NCBI GenBank assembly: GCA_026710945.1
Contig: JAPOQA010000060.1
Span: forward strand, 1-55,967
Direction of reading: 5' to 3'
Origin: Chloroflexota bacterium
Lineage (GTDB): Bacteria; Chloroflexota; UBA11872; VXOZ01
DNA length: 55,967 bases
Position 1 is the first letter of the stretch. The number at the start of each line of letters is the position of its first letter. Both the position numbers and the translations under genes were made by a program. Shown here piece after piece: positions 18,266 to 26,546 of this stretch. The notes beneath the pieces were generated by a model. That model was not told the DNA's origin. It searched no databases and was given only the letters and a program-made list of their open reading frames with translations.

Positions 18266-19678
18266 ATGACTATCGACCGAATTGCAGCACTGGCTGCGTC
18301 TGGCGAGTCTGAGACTTTGGAATTTAAGACTTCCACAGGAACCCGTCGTGAGGCGGCTTGGACCGTGTGCGCCATGCTGAATCAGCGAGGTGGCTGCGTT
18401 TTGTTTGGAGTGACACCGGAAGGGAGAGTAGCGGGACAGCATGTGAGTGAGCGTACGATTGAAGAGGTCAGTGCGGAACTACAGAGGATAGATCCAGCCG
18501 CTTTCCCATCAGTCGAACGGCTTCCCGTGAACGGCGACCATGAGGTGATTGTTGTCGGTGTGGAAAAAGGGCCAGTAAGGCCATATGCCTACCGGGGCAC
18601 GGCCTACCGCAGGGTCGGGAATACGACGGTTGCTATGTCGGCCGACGAGTACAACCGCATGTTAACCGAGCGCATGCATGGCGGACAGCGCTGGGAAAAC
18701 CAGTCCCTCGCGGGGTGGTCGGTGGACGATCTGGACGAGGCTGAGATTCGACGGACGGTCGCTGAGGCGGTCCGGCGCGGACGGCTGGAGGAGCCTGTAG
18801 GTGGAGAACCAACCGACCTCCTGCGCGGACTCGGCCTTCTGCATGACGGCGTGCTGCTTCGGGCGGCGGCGGTGCTGTTCGGCAGCACGGAGCGGCTGGA
18901 GTTCGAGATGCCGCAGTGCCTGCTGCGCGTCGCCCGTTTCCGGGGGATCGACCGGATGGAATTCCTGGACAATCGCCAGTTCAACGGCAACGCCTTCACA
19001 CTCCTGGCGAACGCGGAGCGCTTTCTGCGCGACACCCTGCCCATCGCCGGACGGTTCGAGCAGGACCGATTCGAGCGAATCGACGAGCCCCTATACCCGC
19101 CCCTGGCCACGCGAGAGGCGCTGGCCAATGCCCTGTGCCACCGCGACTACTCCATTGGAGGCAGTTCGGTTGGTATAGCGGTCTACGACGACCGCCTTGA
19201 GGTCACATCCTCCGGGTCGCTGCACTTCGGCTTGACGCCGGAGAAGCTGTTTGGACCGCATGAGTCGCGGCCGTGGAACCCGTTGATCGCCCGCACCTTC
19301 TACCGGCGCGGGATCATCGAGGAATGGGGCAGCGGGACGCTGAAGATGGCCGAGCTCACGAGCAGCGCCGGTCTTCCCGTCCCGGAGATCGAGGATGATG
19401 GCGGGGCCGTCACCGTGCGGTTCCGACATGGCCGATTCGTTCCAAGGCCTACAACCAGCGGCGTGAGCGGGCCTGAAGAACGACGGGAGACGATACTCGC
19501 CCTGCTGGAAGGCGTGGAGAACGGCTTGACGCGCCGCGAGATTCACGCCCGCGTGGGGTCCGGCATCAGCGAGCGTCAGGTGCGAACGACACTGGAGGAG
19601 TTGCGAGACAACGGCCTCGTCATGTCCACGGCTCGCGGCCCATTGACGCGATGGAGACGTGTGGTGGGTGCGGGATAG
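18266..19678 (+). CDS. AlbA_2/Schlafen-type ATP-binding protein with C-terminal winged helix
   Basis: A protein of 470 residues from ATG 18266 (a GTG at 18218 is possible). Residues 1-120 are an AlbA_2 domain: ESETLEFKTSTG, MLNQRGGCVLFGVTPEGRVAG and RRVGNTTVAMS. The middle has YPPLATREALANALCHRDYS and VYDDRLEVTSSG, an HATPase-like segment, and IIEEWGSGTLKM. The end has a winged helix (RREIHARVGSGISERQVRTTLEEL). This family often sits inside type I restriction operons between hsdS and hsdR, where it is thought to regulate restriction; the precise role is not known. It is followed by hsdR after 42 nt. Confidence 0.85.
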   Translation: MTIDRIAALAASGESETLEFKTSTGTRREAAWTVCAMLNQRGGCVLFGVTPEGRVAGQHVSERTIEEVSAELQRIDPAAFPSVERLPVNGDHEVIVVGVEKGPVRPYAYRGTAYRRVGNTTVAMSADEYNRMLTERMHGGQRWENQSLAGWSVDDLDEAEIRRTVAEAVRRGRLEEPVGGEPTDLLRGLGLLHDGVLLRAAAVLFGSTERLEFEMPQCLLRVARFRGIDRMEFLDNRQFNGNAFTLLANAERFLRDTLPIAGRFEQDRFERIDEPLYPPLATREALANALCHRDYSIGGSSVGIAVYDDRLEVTSSGSLHFGLTPEKLFGPHESRPWNPLIARTFYRRGIIEEWGSGTLKMAELTSSAGLPVPEIEDDGGAVTVRFRHGRFVPRPTTSGVSGPEERRETILALLEGVENGLTRREIHARVGSGISERQVRTTLEELRDNGLVMSTARGPLTRWRRVVGAG

Positions 19679-19720
19679 GGGCGCGATGGTGCGAGATAGG
19701 GGCGCGATAGGGGTCAGACC

Positions 19721-22714
19721 ATGACCGAGTCGAAGATCACAGAAGCAGGCAGCGTCCAGTTTCCGATGGTTCGTCACGCGGCGGAGATCGGGTGGACGCC
19801 GCTGTCGCCATCGAATGCCCTCATCAAGCGAGGGGGCGAGGCCGGGCTGCTGTTTCGCGGCGTGTTGGAAGAGGCACTGCATCGCTTCAATTCCTGGATG
19901 ACGGACGACGCCGTCCGGTCAGTGGTCGAGAACATCCAGGCGCTTCCGCCGACCATTGAAGGCAACCGGCGGATGCTGGCCTGGCTGCGGGGTGAGCGGC
20001 AGTGGTACGACGAAGCTGAACAGCGTCACCGGCAGGTCAGGCTTGTCGACTTCGATGACCCAGGCGCAAACGTCCTGCACGTGACCTGGGAGTGGCGGCT
20101 CAAGCCGCCGGCCCGCAAGGGCAACCGCGCCGACGTGATGTTCGTGGTCAACGGCGTGCCGGTCGCCATCGTCGAGCATAAGAACCCGACAGATGACGAG
20201 GCTATCGAACGTGGCATCAAGCAGTTGCGTCGCTACGAGATCGAGACCCCCGAGCTCATAGGCGCGGCCCAGCTATTCAACGTCACCCACCTGCTCGACT
20301 ACTGGTACGGCGTCACCTGGAACCTGTCGCGCCGCTACATGGCGCGGTGGAAGGAGACGCAAGAAGAGAGCTACCGCTTCGCCGTCCAGTCCTTCTTCGA
20401 GCCGACGGACTTCCTGCGCACCCTACGCGACTGGATACTCTTCTATGTAGAGGACGGCGAGACGCGGAAGACCGTGCTGCGCCAGCACCAGCGCCGCGCC
20501 GTGGACCGCATCGTCGAACGCTGCGCCGAGACGGTGAGACACAGGGGCCTCGTCTGGCATACTCAGGGGGCAGGCAAGACCTTCACGCTGCTCACCGCCG
20601 CCCGCCTGGTCCTTGAGGCCAAGGAGGAGTTCCATAACCCCACGGTGGTCGTCGTGGTGGACCGAACGGAATTGGAGGGCCAGCTTGCAGGCTGGGTCGA
20701 GCGGCTGCTCGGCGAGATGCAACAGCAGGACATCGCCGTCTGGCACGCTGGCTCGAAGGAACAACTGCGGGAGTTACTGACTACCGATAGGAGAGGGCTG
20801 ATCATCTCGATGATTCACAAGTTCGAGGGTATCGAAAAGGACGCCAATGCCCGCGACAACATCTACGTGTTCATCGACGAGGCCCACCGCTCCGTGGCCA
20901 GGGAGCTTGGCACGTACCTCATGGCCGCGCTGCCCAACTCGACCATCATCGGCTTCACCGGCACGCCCATCGCACGAACGGAGCACGGAGAGGGCACCTT
21001 CAAGATATTCGGGGCCGACGACGATGAGGGCTACCTCGACAAGTATTCGATTGCCGAGTCCATTGAGGACAAGACGACGCTGCCCATACGCCACATGATG
21101 GCGCCCAGCGAGATGACCGTGCCGGCGGCCCAGCTCGACCGGGAGTTCTTCGCCTTGGCCGAGATGGAAGGTGTCACCGACGTCGATGAGCTCAACCGCG
21201 TGCTTGACCGGGCCGTGGGCTTGCGCACCTTCCTCACTGCCGACGACCGCATCGAGAAGGTAGCGGCGTTTGTTGCTCAGCACTTTCGGGAGAACGTGCT
21301 GCCCCTTGGCTACAAAGCGTTCCTGGTAGCGGTCAACCGGGAGGCCTGCGCCAAGTACAAGCGGGCGCTGGACAAGCTGCTTCCATCGGAATGGACCGTG
21401 CCGGTGTATTCGGAAAACACCAATGACGTTGTGGAAAGGCCCCTCGTCGCCAAGCTCCAGCTTTCGGAAGAGCGGGAGAAGGACGTTCGCCTGATGTTCA
21501 AGAAGGCGAGCGAGGACCCGAAGCTGCTCATCGTCACCGATAAGCTGCTGACCGGCTTCGACGCGCCACTGTTGTACTGCATGTACCTGGACAAGCCGAT
21601 GCGCGACCACGTCCTCTTGCAGGCGATTGCGCGGGTGAACCGGCCATATGTGGACGCGAAGAGCATCAGCAAGCGCATCGGTCTCGTCGTTGACTTCGTG
21701 GGCGTGCTGCGCGAGTTGAGGAAGGCGCTGCAGTTCGACTCATCCGACGTGAGCGGCGTCATCGAGGGCCTCGACCGGCTGATGCACGACTTCCACGACA
21801 AGATTGCCGAGGCGAAGGCAAGATACCTGGACAATGCGGATGGCGGCAAAGTAGCCGAGACGCGAGCAGCCTATGCCACCGCAGGAGGGGGCGCAGACGA
21901 GCGATTGGAGCAGGTGGTGTACACGCGCTTTCTCGATCCCGATGCTCGCAAGGGGTTTTTCTCGGCATACAAGGAGATCGAGGCGTTGTGGGAGATATTG
22001 TCGCCTGCGGCTGAGTTGTGGGACCATATTGACACCTTCAAGCGTCTCACCCATCTCTATGCCGTCGTTCGCAACGCCTACGCCGACCGCCCCGACTTTG
22101 TGGCAGATCTGGCGTACAAGACCCAGCGGCTGGTGGAAAAGTCGGCTGCGATGTACGGCCTGGGGAACCTGACCAAGTCCGTGACTTTCGACCTTCGCAC
22201 CCTTGAGGCTCTGCGCAAGGAATCGGGGCCAGACGAGGCCAAGGTATTCAACCTGGTGCGCGGACTTCAGACGGAGGTAGAGAACGGGCCGGAACTGGAG
22301 TCCGTGCTACGGCCGCTCAAGGAACGCGCGGAGTCCGTGCTGAAGGGTCTTGAAGAGCGCACGACAACCGGACTCGCGGCGATGGACATATTGGAGGTCC
22401 TCGCCAAAGAGAAGGAGGCCGACGTCGCCGCCGCAAGGGACAGCACATTGCCACCACGGGCATTCGAGGTGTATTGGACGCTGAAGGAGAACGCCGCCCT
22501 CCAAGCGGCCGGTGTGTGCGCGAAGGAGTTCGCAGAGGAGGCCCAGGCGCTTGTGAACCGCTTTCCCAACGCCGCCGTCAACGCCGACGAGCATCGACGG
22601 CTGAGGACTTCGCTGTACAACCCCCTGCTGAAGGTGGAGAGCCATGAGCGAGGCCGAATTGTAGATCAGACCTTGGCGATACTACTGAGTGAAGGCAACG
22701 ATGCCGAGGCGTGA
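19721..22714 (+). CDS. hsdR: Type I restriction endonuclease subunit
   Basis: A protein of 997 residues. The nuclease domain carries [12 protein letters not shown] and AIVEHKNP (about 134-155), the PD-(D/E)XK motif with E-H-K. The helicase motor has Walker A HTQGAGKT (about 278-286), DEAH near 387 and GFTGTPI. It also has [11 protein letters not shown] and [10 protein letters not shown], motifs of superfamily 2. HsdR translocates DNA and cuts unmethylated target molecules at a distance. Length and domain order are normal, so the system looks intact. A short run of direct GGGGCGCGATA-type repeats precedes the ATG (19676-19715). Confidence 0.95.
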   Translation: MTESKITEAGSVQFPMVRHAAEIGWTPLSPSNALIKRGGEAGLLFRGVLEEALHRFNSWMTDDAVRSVVENIQALPPTIEGNRRMLAWLRGERQWYDEAEQRHRQVRLVDFDDPGANVLHVTWEWRLKPPARKGNRADVMFVVNGVPVAIVEHKNPTDDEAIERGIKQLRRYEIETPELIGAAQLFNVTHLLDYWYGVTWNLSRRYMARWKETQEESYRFAVQSFFEPTDFLRTLRDWILFYVEDGETRKTVLRQHQRRAVDRIVERCAETVRHRGLVWHTQGAGKTFTLLTAARLVLEAKEEFHNPTVVVVVDRTELEGQLAGWVERLLGEMQQQDIAVWHAGSKEQLRELLTTDRRGLIISMIHKFEGIEKDANARDNIYVFIDEAHRSVARELGTYLMAALPNSTIIGFTGTPIARTEHGEGTFKIFGADDDEGYLDKYSIAESIEDKTTLPIRHMMAPSEMTVPAAQLDREFFALAEMEGVTDVDELNRVLDRAVGLRTFLTADDRIEKVAAFVAQHFRENVLPLGYKAFLVAVNREACAKYKRALDKLLPSEWTVPVYSENTNDVVERPLVAKLQLSEEREKDVRLMFKKASEDPKLLIVTDKLLTGFDAPLLYCMYLDKPMRDHVLLQAIARVNRPYVDAKSISKRIGLVVDFVGVLRELRKALQFDSSDVSGVIEGLDRLMHDFHDKIAEAKARYLDNADGGKVAETRAAYATAGGGADERLEQVVYTRFLDPDARKGFFSAYKEIEALWEILSPAAELWDHIDTFKRLTHLYAVVRNAYADRPDFVADLAYKTQRLVEKSAAMYGLGNLTKSVTFDLRTLEALRKESGPDEAKVFNLVRGLQTEVENGPELESVLRPLKERAESVLKGLEERTTTGLAAMDILEVLAKEKEADVAAARDSTLPPRAFEVYWTLKENAALQAAGVCAKEFAEEAQALVNRFPNAAVNADEHRRLRTSLYNPLLKVESHERGRIVDQTLAILLSEGNDAEA

Positions 22715-23000
22715 CGACAGACACAGCGACTTGCGGCAACGGGTGGAGTATTGGGCGGAGCGTCTCCACGTCCCTGCGCCGCATGTACGCGTCCGAGGCA
22801 TGACCCGCAAGTGGGGTTCCTGCTCGACTGCCGGCACGATCACCCTGGCAACCGACTTGGGCAGTCAGGATGCCGAGTTTCAGGACTTCGTAATCGCGCA
22901 CGAATTGCTACACCTACGGGTTCCGAACCACGGGAAGCTCTTCAAGGCGCTCATGACAGCGCACGTGCCCGACTGGAAAGAGCACGACATTGCGAAGTAA
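22701..23000 (+). CDS. YgjP-like metallopeptidase domain protein
   Basis: A protein of 99 residues (ATG 22701; GTG 22689 also possible) overlapping the end of hsdR by 14 nt. It holds [20 protein letters not shown], then [19 protein letters not shown] with the zinc-binding H-E-x-x-H and the third ligand His, and ends in WKEHDI. This is the compact YgjP/DUF45 family, often the last gene of type I restriction operons. Its substrate is unknown; a role in turning over HsdR is a common speculation only. Confidence 0.85.
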   Translation: MPRRDDRHSDLRQRVEYWAERLHVPAPHVRVRGMTRKWGSCSTAGTITLATDLGSQDAEFQDFVIAHELLHLRVPNHGKLFKALMTAHVPDWKEHDIAK

Positions 23001-23320
23001 AGCGTGGCCTGTTGCTGCTTTTCAACATCCGCTGCATTTTTCTTCAACACCCAGGGGGCTTCCCTTGGCACTCTCCTGCTGGGGAGCCTCCTACTTCACA
23101 TGAAGCGAAAGCACGATATGTCTCGAACTCCAGTAGAGAATTCAGTCGCCGTCAGCGTGGCGGATCAGGCTGCGCCGACCGAGGCGCAGCCCGTCTGAGA
23201 AGCAAACCCTCGATCTCTTTTCACTGTTTCAAAGGAGAGCAGTCAGTATCTAGCGTGACAATTGGTGTGAATGTGACAGAAGCACAGCCCACAGCCCCTG
23301 CATGACGGGACTCTGTAGAA

Positions 23321-23356
23321 TAGCACCCGACCCTGGCGTCGGGTGAGGATTGAAAC
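23321..23356 (+). repeat. Solitary CRISPR-repeat-like sequence
   Basis: The 36-bp unit contains a perfect stem, CACCCGAC-cctggc-GTCGGGTG, followed by AGGATTGAAAC, the 3' handle typical of type I-C/I-D/III repeats. No second copy or spacer pattern is visible nearby, so it is an orphan repeat or look-alike. It differs from the type I-E repeat of the array at 48770. The surrounding stretch 23001-23473 holds no gene I can support. Confidence 0.5.
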
Positions 23357-23473
23357 AAGGGACTCACGGAAGAAGGGCTTTGCCCTCGGGTAGCACTGAC
23401 ATGTGTCCTGCAAGCGCGCAGTAGCGCCACAGCCTTCGTTTTTGCACCGAGAAAAGCCTCCTATGCACCGTTT

Positions 23474-23698
23474 ATGACCCTCCTTCTTGCGTTCCTTCTG
23501 CTGGAAATCTCCACTGTGTCCATGCCCGCCCGTAGCCATCAGAAATGCCAGTTTGTTCTCGGCTTCAAGGCCCTCCAGGACCTGATAGGCCATGAGATCG
23601 TCGGCGACTATCTGGGAAACGAACATTACAACGCCATTGGCGACAGTGTGCAGTGCACCACGGACGGGATGCTCGTGTGGTGCAAGGCTGACAACTAG
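23474..23698 (+). pseudogene. Truncated secreted protein, N-terminal module only
   Basis: A 74-codon frame with a short signal-like start (MTLLLAFLLLEISTVSMPA). It is followed by SHQKCQFVLGFKALQDLIGH and EHYNAIGDSVQCTTDGMLVW. This module is clearly homologous to residues 25-85 of the LRR protein at 29201-30235 (LGFATLRDLIGH, EHYNDIGDS, GGLLAWRKADN). Here it stops right after WCKADN, where the other copy continues for a further 250 residues. It is most likely the 5' stump of such a gene, cut by the event that brought in the downstream DUF4238 gene. Confidence 0.55.
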
Positions 23699-23963
23699 AC
23701 CACGGCCTGTTCCAATGACTGCTGACACGGGCAAGGGCGTCGAAACGCCGTACAGCGCCTCTCAGCGCGTCGTTTTTGCTCGCCACGGTCGAGATATGAC
23801 TATAGCGACTCTTGTCACGCCGTTTAAGGCAGTTCTCAGTGTGTCGCGCTCTGTGGCGTACGAGGCACGGATCGCGACGCTGGAACGCCGTATTGCTGAA
23901 CTGGAGCAACGGATATGCGAGTTGGAGAGGCATAGTAATATCGAGAGAGGAATTTGGAAACAC

Positions 23964-24776
23964 GTGAGCAATCCGAAGCGTCAGCATTATATTCCGCAGA
24001 TGTTGCTCAAGCACTTTGTGGATGACAAGAACCAGCTCTGGTTCTTTGAACAGGATACATCGAAAACGCGGGTAGAGAAACGGAATATCAAGAGTACCTT
24101 TCGTAAGAAGAATGTTTACACATTCACCAATCCAGACGGTAGTAGAGACTATTCCACAGAGAATTCTCTCTCCGAGCTTGAAAGTGCAGCCGACCCAGTT
24201 GTCTGTAAGATTGTTGAACATGCACGGGATGGTAAGCCGCCGAGTCTGACACTTGACGAGAGAGAGGTTTGGGACTGGTTCTTTGTGACACTCTCGAAGC
24301 GGTCGCCAGACGAGGCTGCGCAGCTAATATCAGGCCTCTTGGAGGACGAGGATATGCAACGGATGTACAGGAAACGTTGGGGAATGGCAGAAGCGGAATC
24401 TATTAATCGCGAAGCCATGGGAAAATTCTTGCAAAACGAAATATGGCCGCGCAGTTTCCAGGAAAAGTGGAACAAAGCTCTCTCCTCTCTTAGTGGAATG
24501 AAACTGTGGGTAACAGTTTCATCCAAAGGGCAAGACGGACTTATCGTTGGAAGCAATCCGGTCATAAGGGCTGGTGGTCACTTAAATGATCCAGGCACTG
24601 AGCTTATTTTGGCCCTCGCTCACGATGTAGCAGTGAGCTTCAACCATAAGCAGGGGGGAGTAGGTGAGTTGAGTGGCGAATATGTCCACTATTTCAACAG
24701 GGTCGTATTCAACCAGAGCACGAAAGTTGCTGGGCGTTCAAAGCAACAACTTGAGTCCTTGCGCCGCTTTGCCTAG
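23964..24776 (+). CDS. DUF4238 family protein
   Basis: A protein of 270 residues from GTG 23964. The DUF4238 signature is at the very start: NPKRQHYIPQMLLKHFVDD, then WFFEQDTSKTR and FRKKNVYTF, with later VSSKGQDGLIVGSNPVI. The frame remains open upstream through a coiled coil (RIATLERRIAELEQRICELE) to ATG 23796. That coil resembles the one in the secreted protein at 53745-54584 and may be a fused remnant rather than part of DUF4238. Function is unknown; members often lie in defence islands, as here. The gene is AT-richer than its surroundings. Confidence 0.7.
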   Translation: MSNPKRQHYIPQMLLKHFVDDKNQLWFFEQDTSKTRVEKRNIKSTFRKKNVYTFTNPDGSRDYSTENSLSELESAADPVVCKIVEHARDGKPPSLTLDEREVWDWFFVTLSKRSPDEAAQLISGLLEDEDMQRMYRKRWGMAEAESINREAMGKFLQNEIWPRSFQEKWNKALSSLSGMKLWVTVSSKGQDGLIVGSNPVIRAGGHLNDPGTELILALAHDVAVSFNHKQGGVGELSGEYVHYFNRVVFNQSTKVAGRSKQQLESLRRFA

Positions 24777-24817
24777 GGCTGCGCGCCGCACTTTGGCCCT
24801 TAATTGTCGCTCCCATC

Positions 24818-24853
24818 TAAATGTGCGATAAATAGATACGTATCGTGCATTTA
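24818..24853. promoter_or_regulatory. Imperfect inverted repeat upstream of the recombinase
   Basis: Arms of 13 bp (TAAATGTGCGATA at 24818 and TATCGTGCATTTA at 24841) differ at two central positions and are spaced by 10 bp. A perfect 10-bp palindrome, GATACGTATC, spans the inner edge. The geometry is that of a tyrosine-recombinase core site (two binding arms and a short spacer), or of an operator for the gene 40 bp downstream. Confidence 0.45.
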
Positions 24854-24894
24854 GTCATGCACAGACGGCCCTCGGCCGTAGGAGTACCCGCCAC

Positions 24895-25897
24895 ATGACC
24901 ACCCCGATCGCTTCCCGCACGAACGCGCCCTTAACGACGTCGGCCGCTGTAGCATCGCTTCCGGAGTCGCAGGACGCGGAGCTCGCGCCGCTGGCGGCGC
25001 TGGACGCCGATGTCGCCCAAAGCCATCGAGGCGTCGCGCAGCCGCCATACACGCCGCGCGCTGGCCTCACGCTGGCGCGTGTTCACGGACTGGGCCCAGG
25101 CCCACGGTGTGCCGGTGTTGCCGGCAGCACCGGAGGACGTGGCACGCTACCTGACGGCGCTGGCGCAGCGAGGCGCGTCAGTGGCCACCATCCGCGCCTA
25201 TGCATCTGCGATCGCTACGCGGCACCGCGATGCCGACCTGGACAACCCGTGCGCCCACCAAGGTGTGCGCCTGGCCATCAAGGGCCTGAGCCGCGCACAC
25301 GCGCAGCCGCAGCGCCAGGCAACGCCGCTTGATGCGGCCGCGCTCGAAGCGATCCGCGAAACCGCTTATTTACCGCGTCCGGGCCGCGGCGGTGTGCTGG
25401 AGTCGGAAGCAACAGCGTTGGCGCGTGGCCTTGTCGATATTGCGCTCTGTACTCTCATGAGCGACGCAGGCCTGCGCCGCAGCGAAGCGGCCGCGCTGAC
25501 CTGGGGCGACGTGGAGCGCTGGCCGGACGGCAGCGGCCGTGTTACGGTGCGCCGCTCCAAGACGGACCAGACCGCTGCCGGCGCAGTGGTAGGCGTGACC
25601 CGGATGACAATGCGTGCACTCGATGCCATCCGGCCAGACGATGTTGGTGCCGAAAATTCTATCTTCGGGCTATCGGGAGCGCAGATCAGCCGGCGCATTG
25701 CGCGCGCCGCGCTGCAGGCAGGCCTGCGGGGTGACTATACCGGCCACTCAGGCCGCGTCGGGCTGGCTGTGCGCATGGCGCAGAACGCCGTGCCCACGGA
25801 TGCCACGATGCGCCAGGGGCGCTGGGCGAGTGCGGGTATGGTGACGCGCTACACGCGGCAGGTGAGCGCCGGTGAAGCGCTGCGCTGGCTAAAGTGA
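24895..25897 (+). CDS. Tyrosine recombinase/integrase, probably frameshifted near its N-terminus
   Basis: From ATG 25010 the frame gives 295 residues with an N-terminal SAM-like DNA-binding domain (HTRRALASRWRVFTDWAQ). The catalytic residues are present: R in DAGLRRSEAAAL, H-x-x-R in YTGHSGRVGLA, W in QGRWASAG, and Y in VTRYTRQ. There is no good ribosome binding site for 25010. A separate ATG at 24895 with GGAG upstream opens MTTPIASRTNAPL...LAALDADV, which looks like the natural N-terminus and runs into the wrong frame at about 25015-25020. A one-base slip at the CCC run would fuse them. Such recombinases resolve plasmid multimers or integrate elements. Confidence 0.75.
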
Positions 25898-25948
25898 CGG
25901 CAGGGGCCGCGACGTGGCTCCAGTTCCACAGAGAGTGCCGCAGAGGAC

Positions 25949-25982
25949 AAGAGCCGGTGTTGCTGGCAAGACACCGGCTCTT
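25949..25982 (+). terminator. Strong stem-loop after the recombinase gene
   Basis: A perfect 12-bp inverted repeat (AAGAGCCGGTGT with its complement) encloses a 10-nt loop. The following bases (TTGCTTTAAA) are only weakly T-rich. A transcription terminator 50 nt after the recombinase stop is the simplest reading; a recombination arm is an alternative. Confidence 0.55.
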
Positions 25983-26018
25983 GCTTTAAACTCCTCTCGC
26001 GCAAGGAAAGGGCGTGAC

Positions 26019-26237
26019 ATGGATCTCTATTTCGCACACATAAACGCCGGCGAAGACGCGAGTATCGTCTATGACGCCATCACAGGCCGCGTGCTAGCGA
26101 TCGTGGCGCGCGTTGGTGACGCCCGCGCGGTCTTTCACGTGGCGGACGTGACCGAGCTAGAACGGAGCGCAAACACGACAGACGTGCGGGAGATTATCGC
26201 CGATTGGTGGCGGCAGCACATGCGCGGCGGCGTGTAG
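26019..26237 (+). CDS. Small hypothetical protein
   Basis: A protein of 72 residues from ATG 26019, with AAGGAAAGG upstream. The sequence MDLYFAHINAGEDASIVYDA, then GRVLAIVARVGDARAVFHVA and a tryptophan-containing tail shows no family I know. Codon use resembles the neighbours and it sits alone between the stem-loop and the kinase. The following 309 bases to 26546 show no supported gene; a 63-codon minus-strand frame at 26269 is too weak to call. Confidence 0.45.
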   Translation: MDLYFAHINAGEDASIVYDAITGRVLAIVARVGDARAVFHVADVTELERSANTTDVREIIADWWRQHMRGGV

Positions 26238-26546
26238 GGCCGGCGGGGTGACTGGCGCAAGGCGCAGTTTATCGGTTTGAATCTTTCCTGCGCTGACATT
26301 GGTTACTAGCAAGCAAGACCCCCTCCCCGATATAGTCAGCATCGGGGAAAATCCGCTCCCAAAAGAAGCTGTAACCGGATATGTTCACTCCTTGGACGCA
26401 AGCGACACGCAACACTAAGGTGCTCGTGGACAGTCGATTTGGGTGCGGTCGCATACGCAAAGCGGTTCGCCAAACGGGTGTGGCACGTCGTCCCTGATGA
26501 ACAATTAGAGTCCTCTCAGGAGATCAGGCAGACACGATCCCGGCAG

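Noticed and set aside
23004-23198. A 64-codon ORF after the YgjP gene
   Set aside because: No convincing start signal, family or composition; the region holds an orphan CRISPR-like repeat and looks non-coding.
26269-26460. A 63-codon minus-strand ORF downstream of the kinase
   Set aside because: Weak start and no homology I can recognise; could be a relic but not supported.
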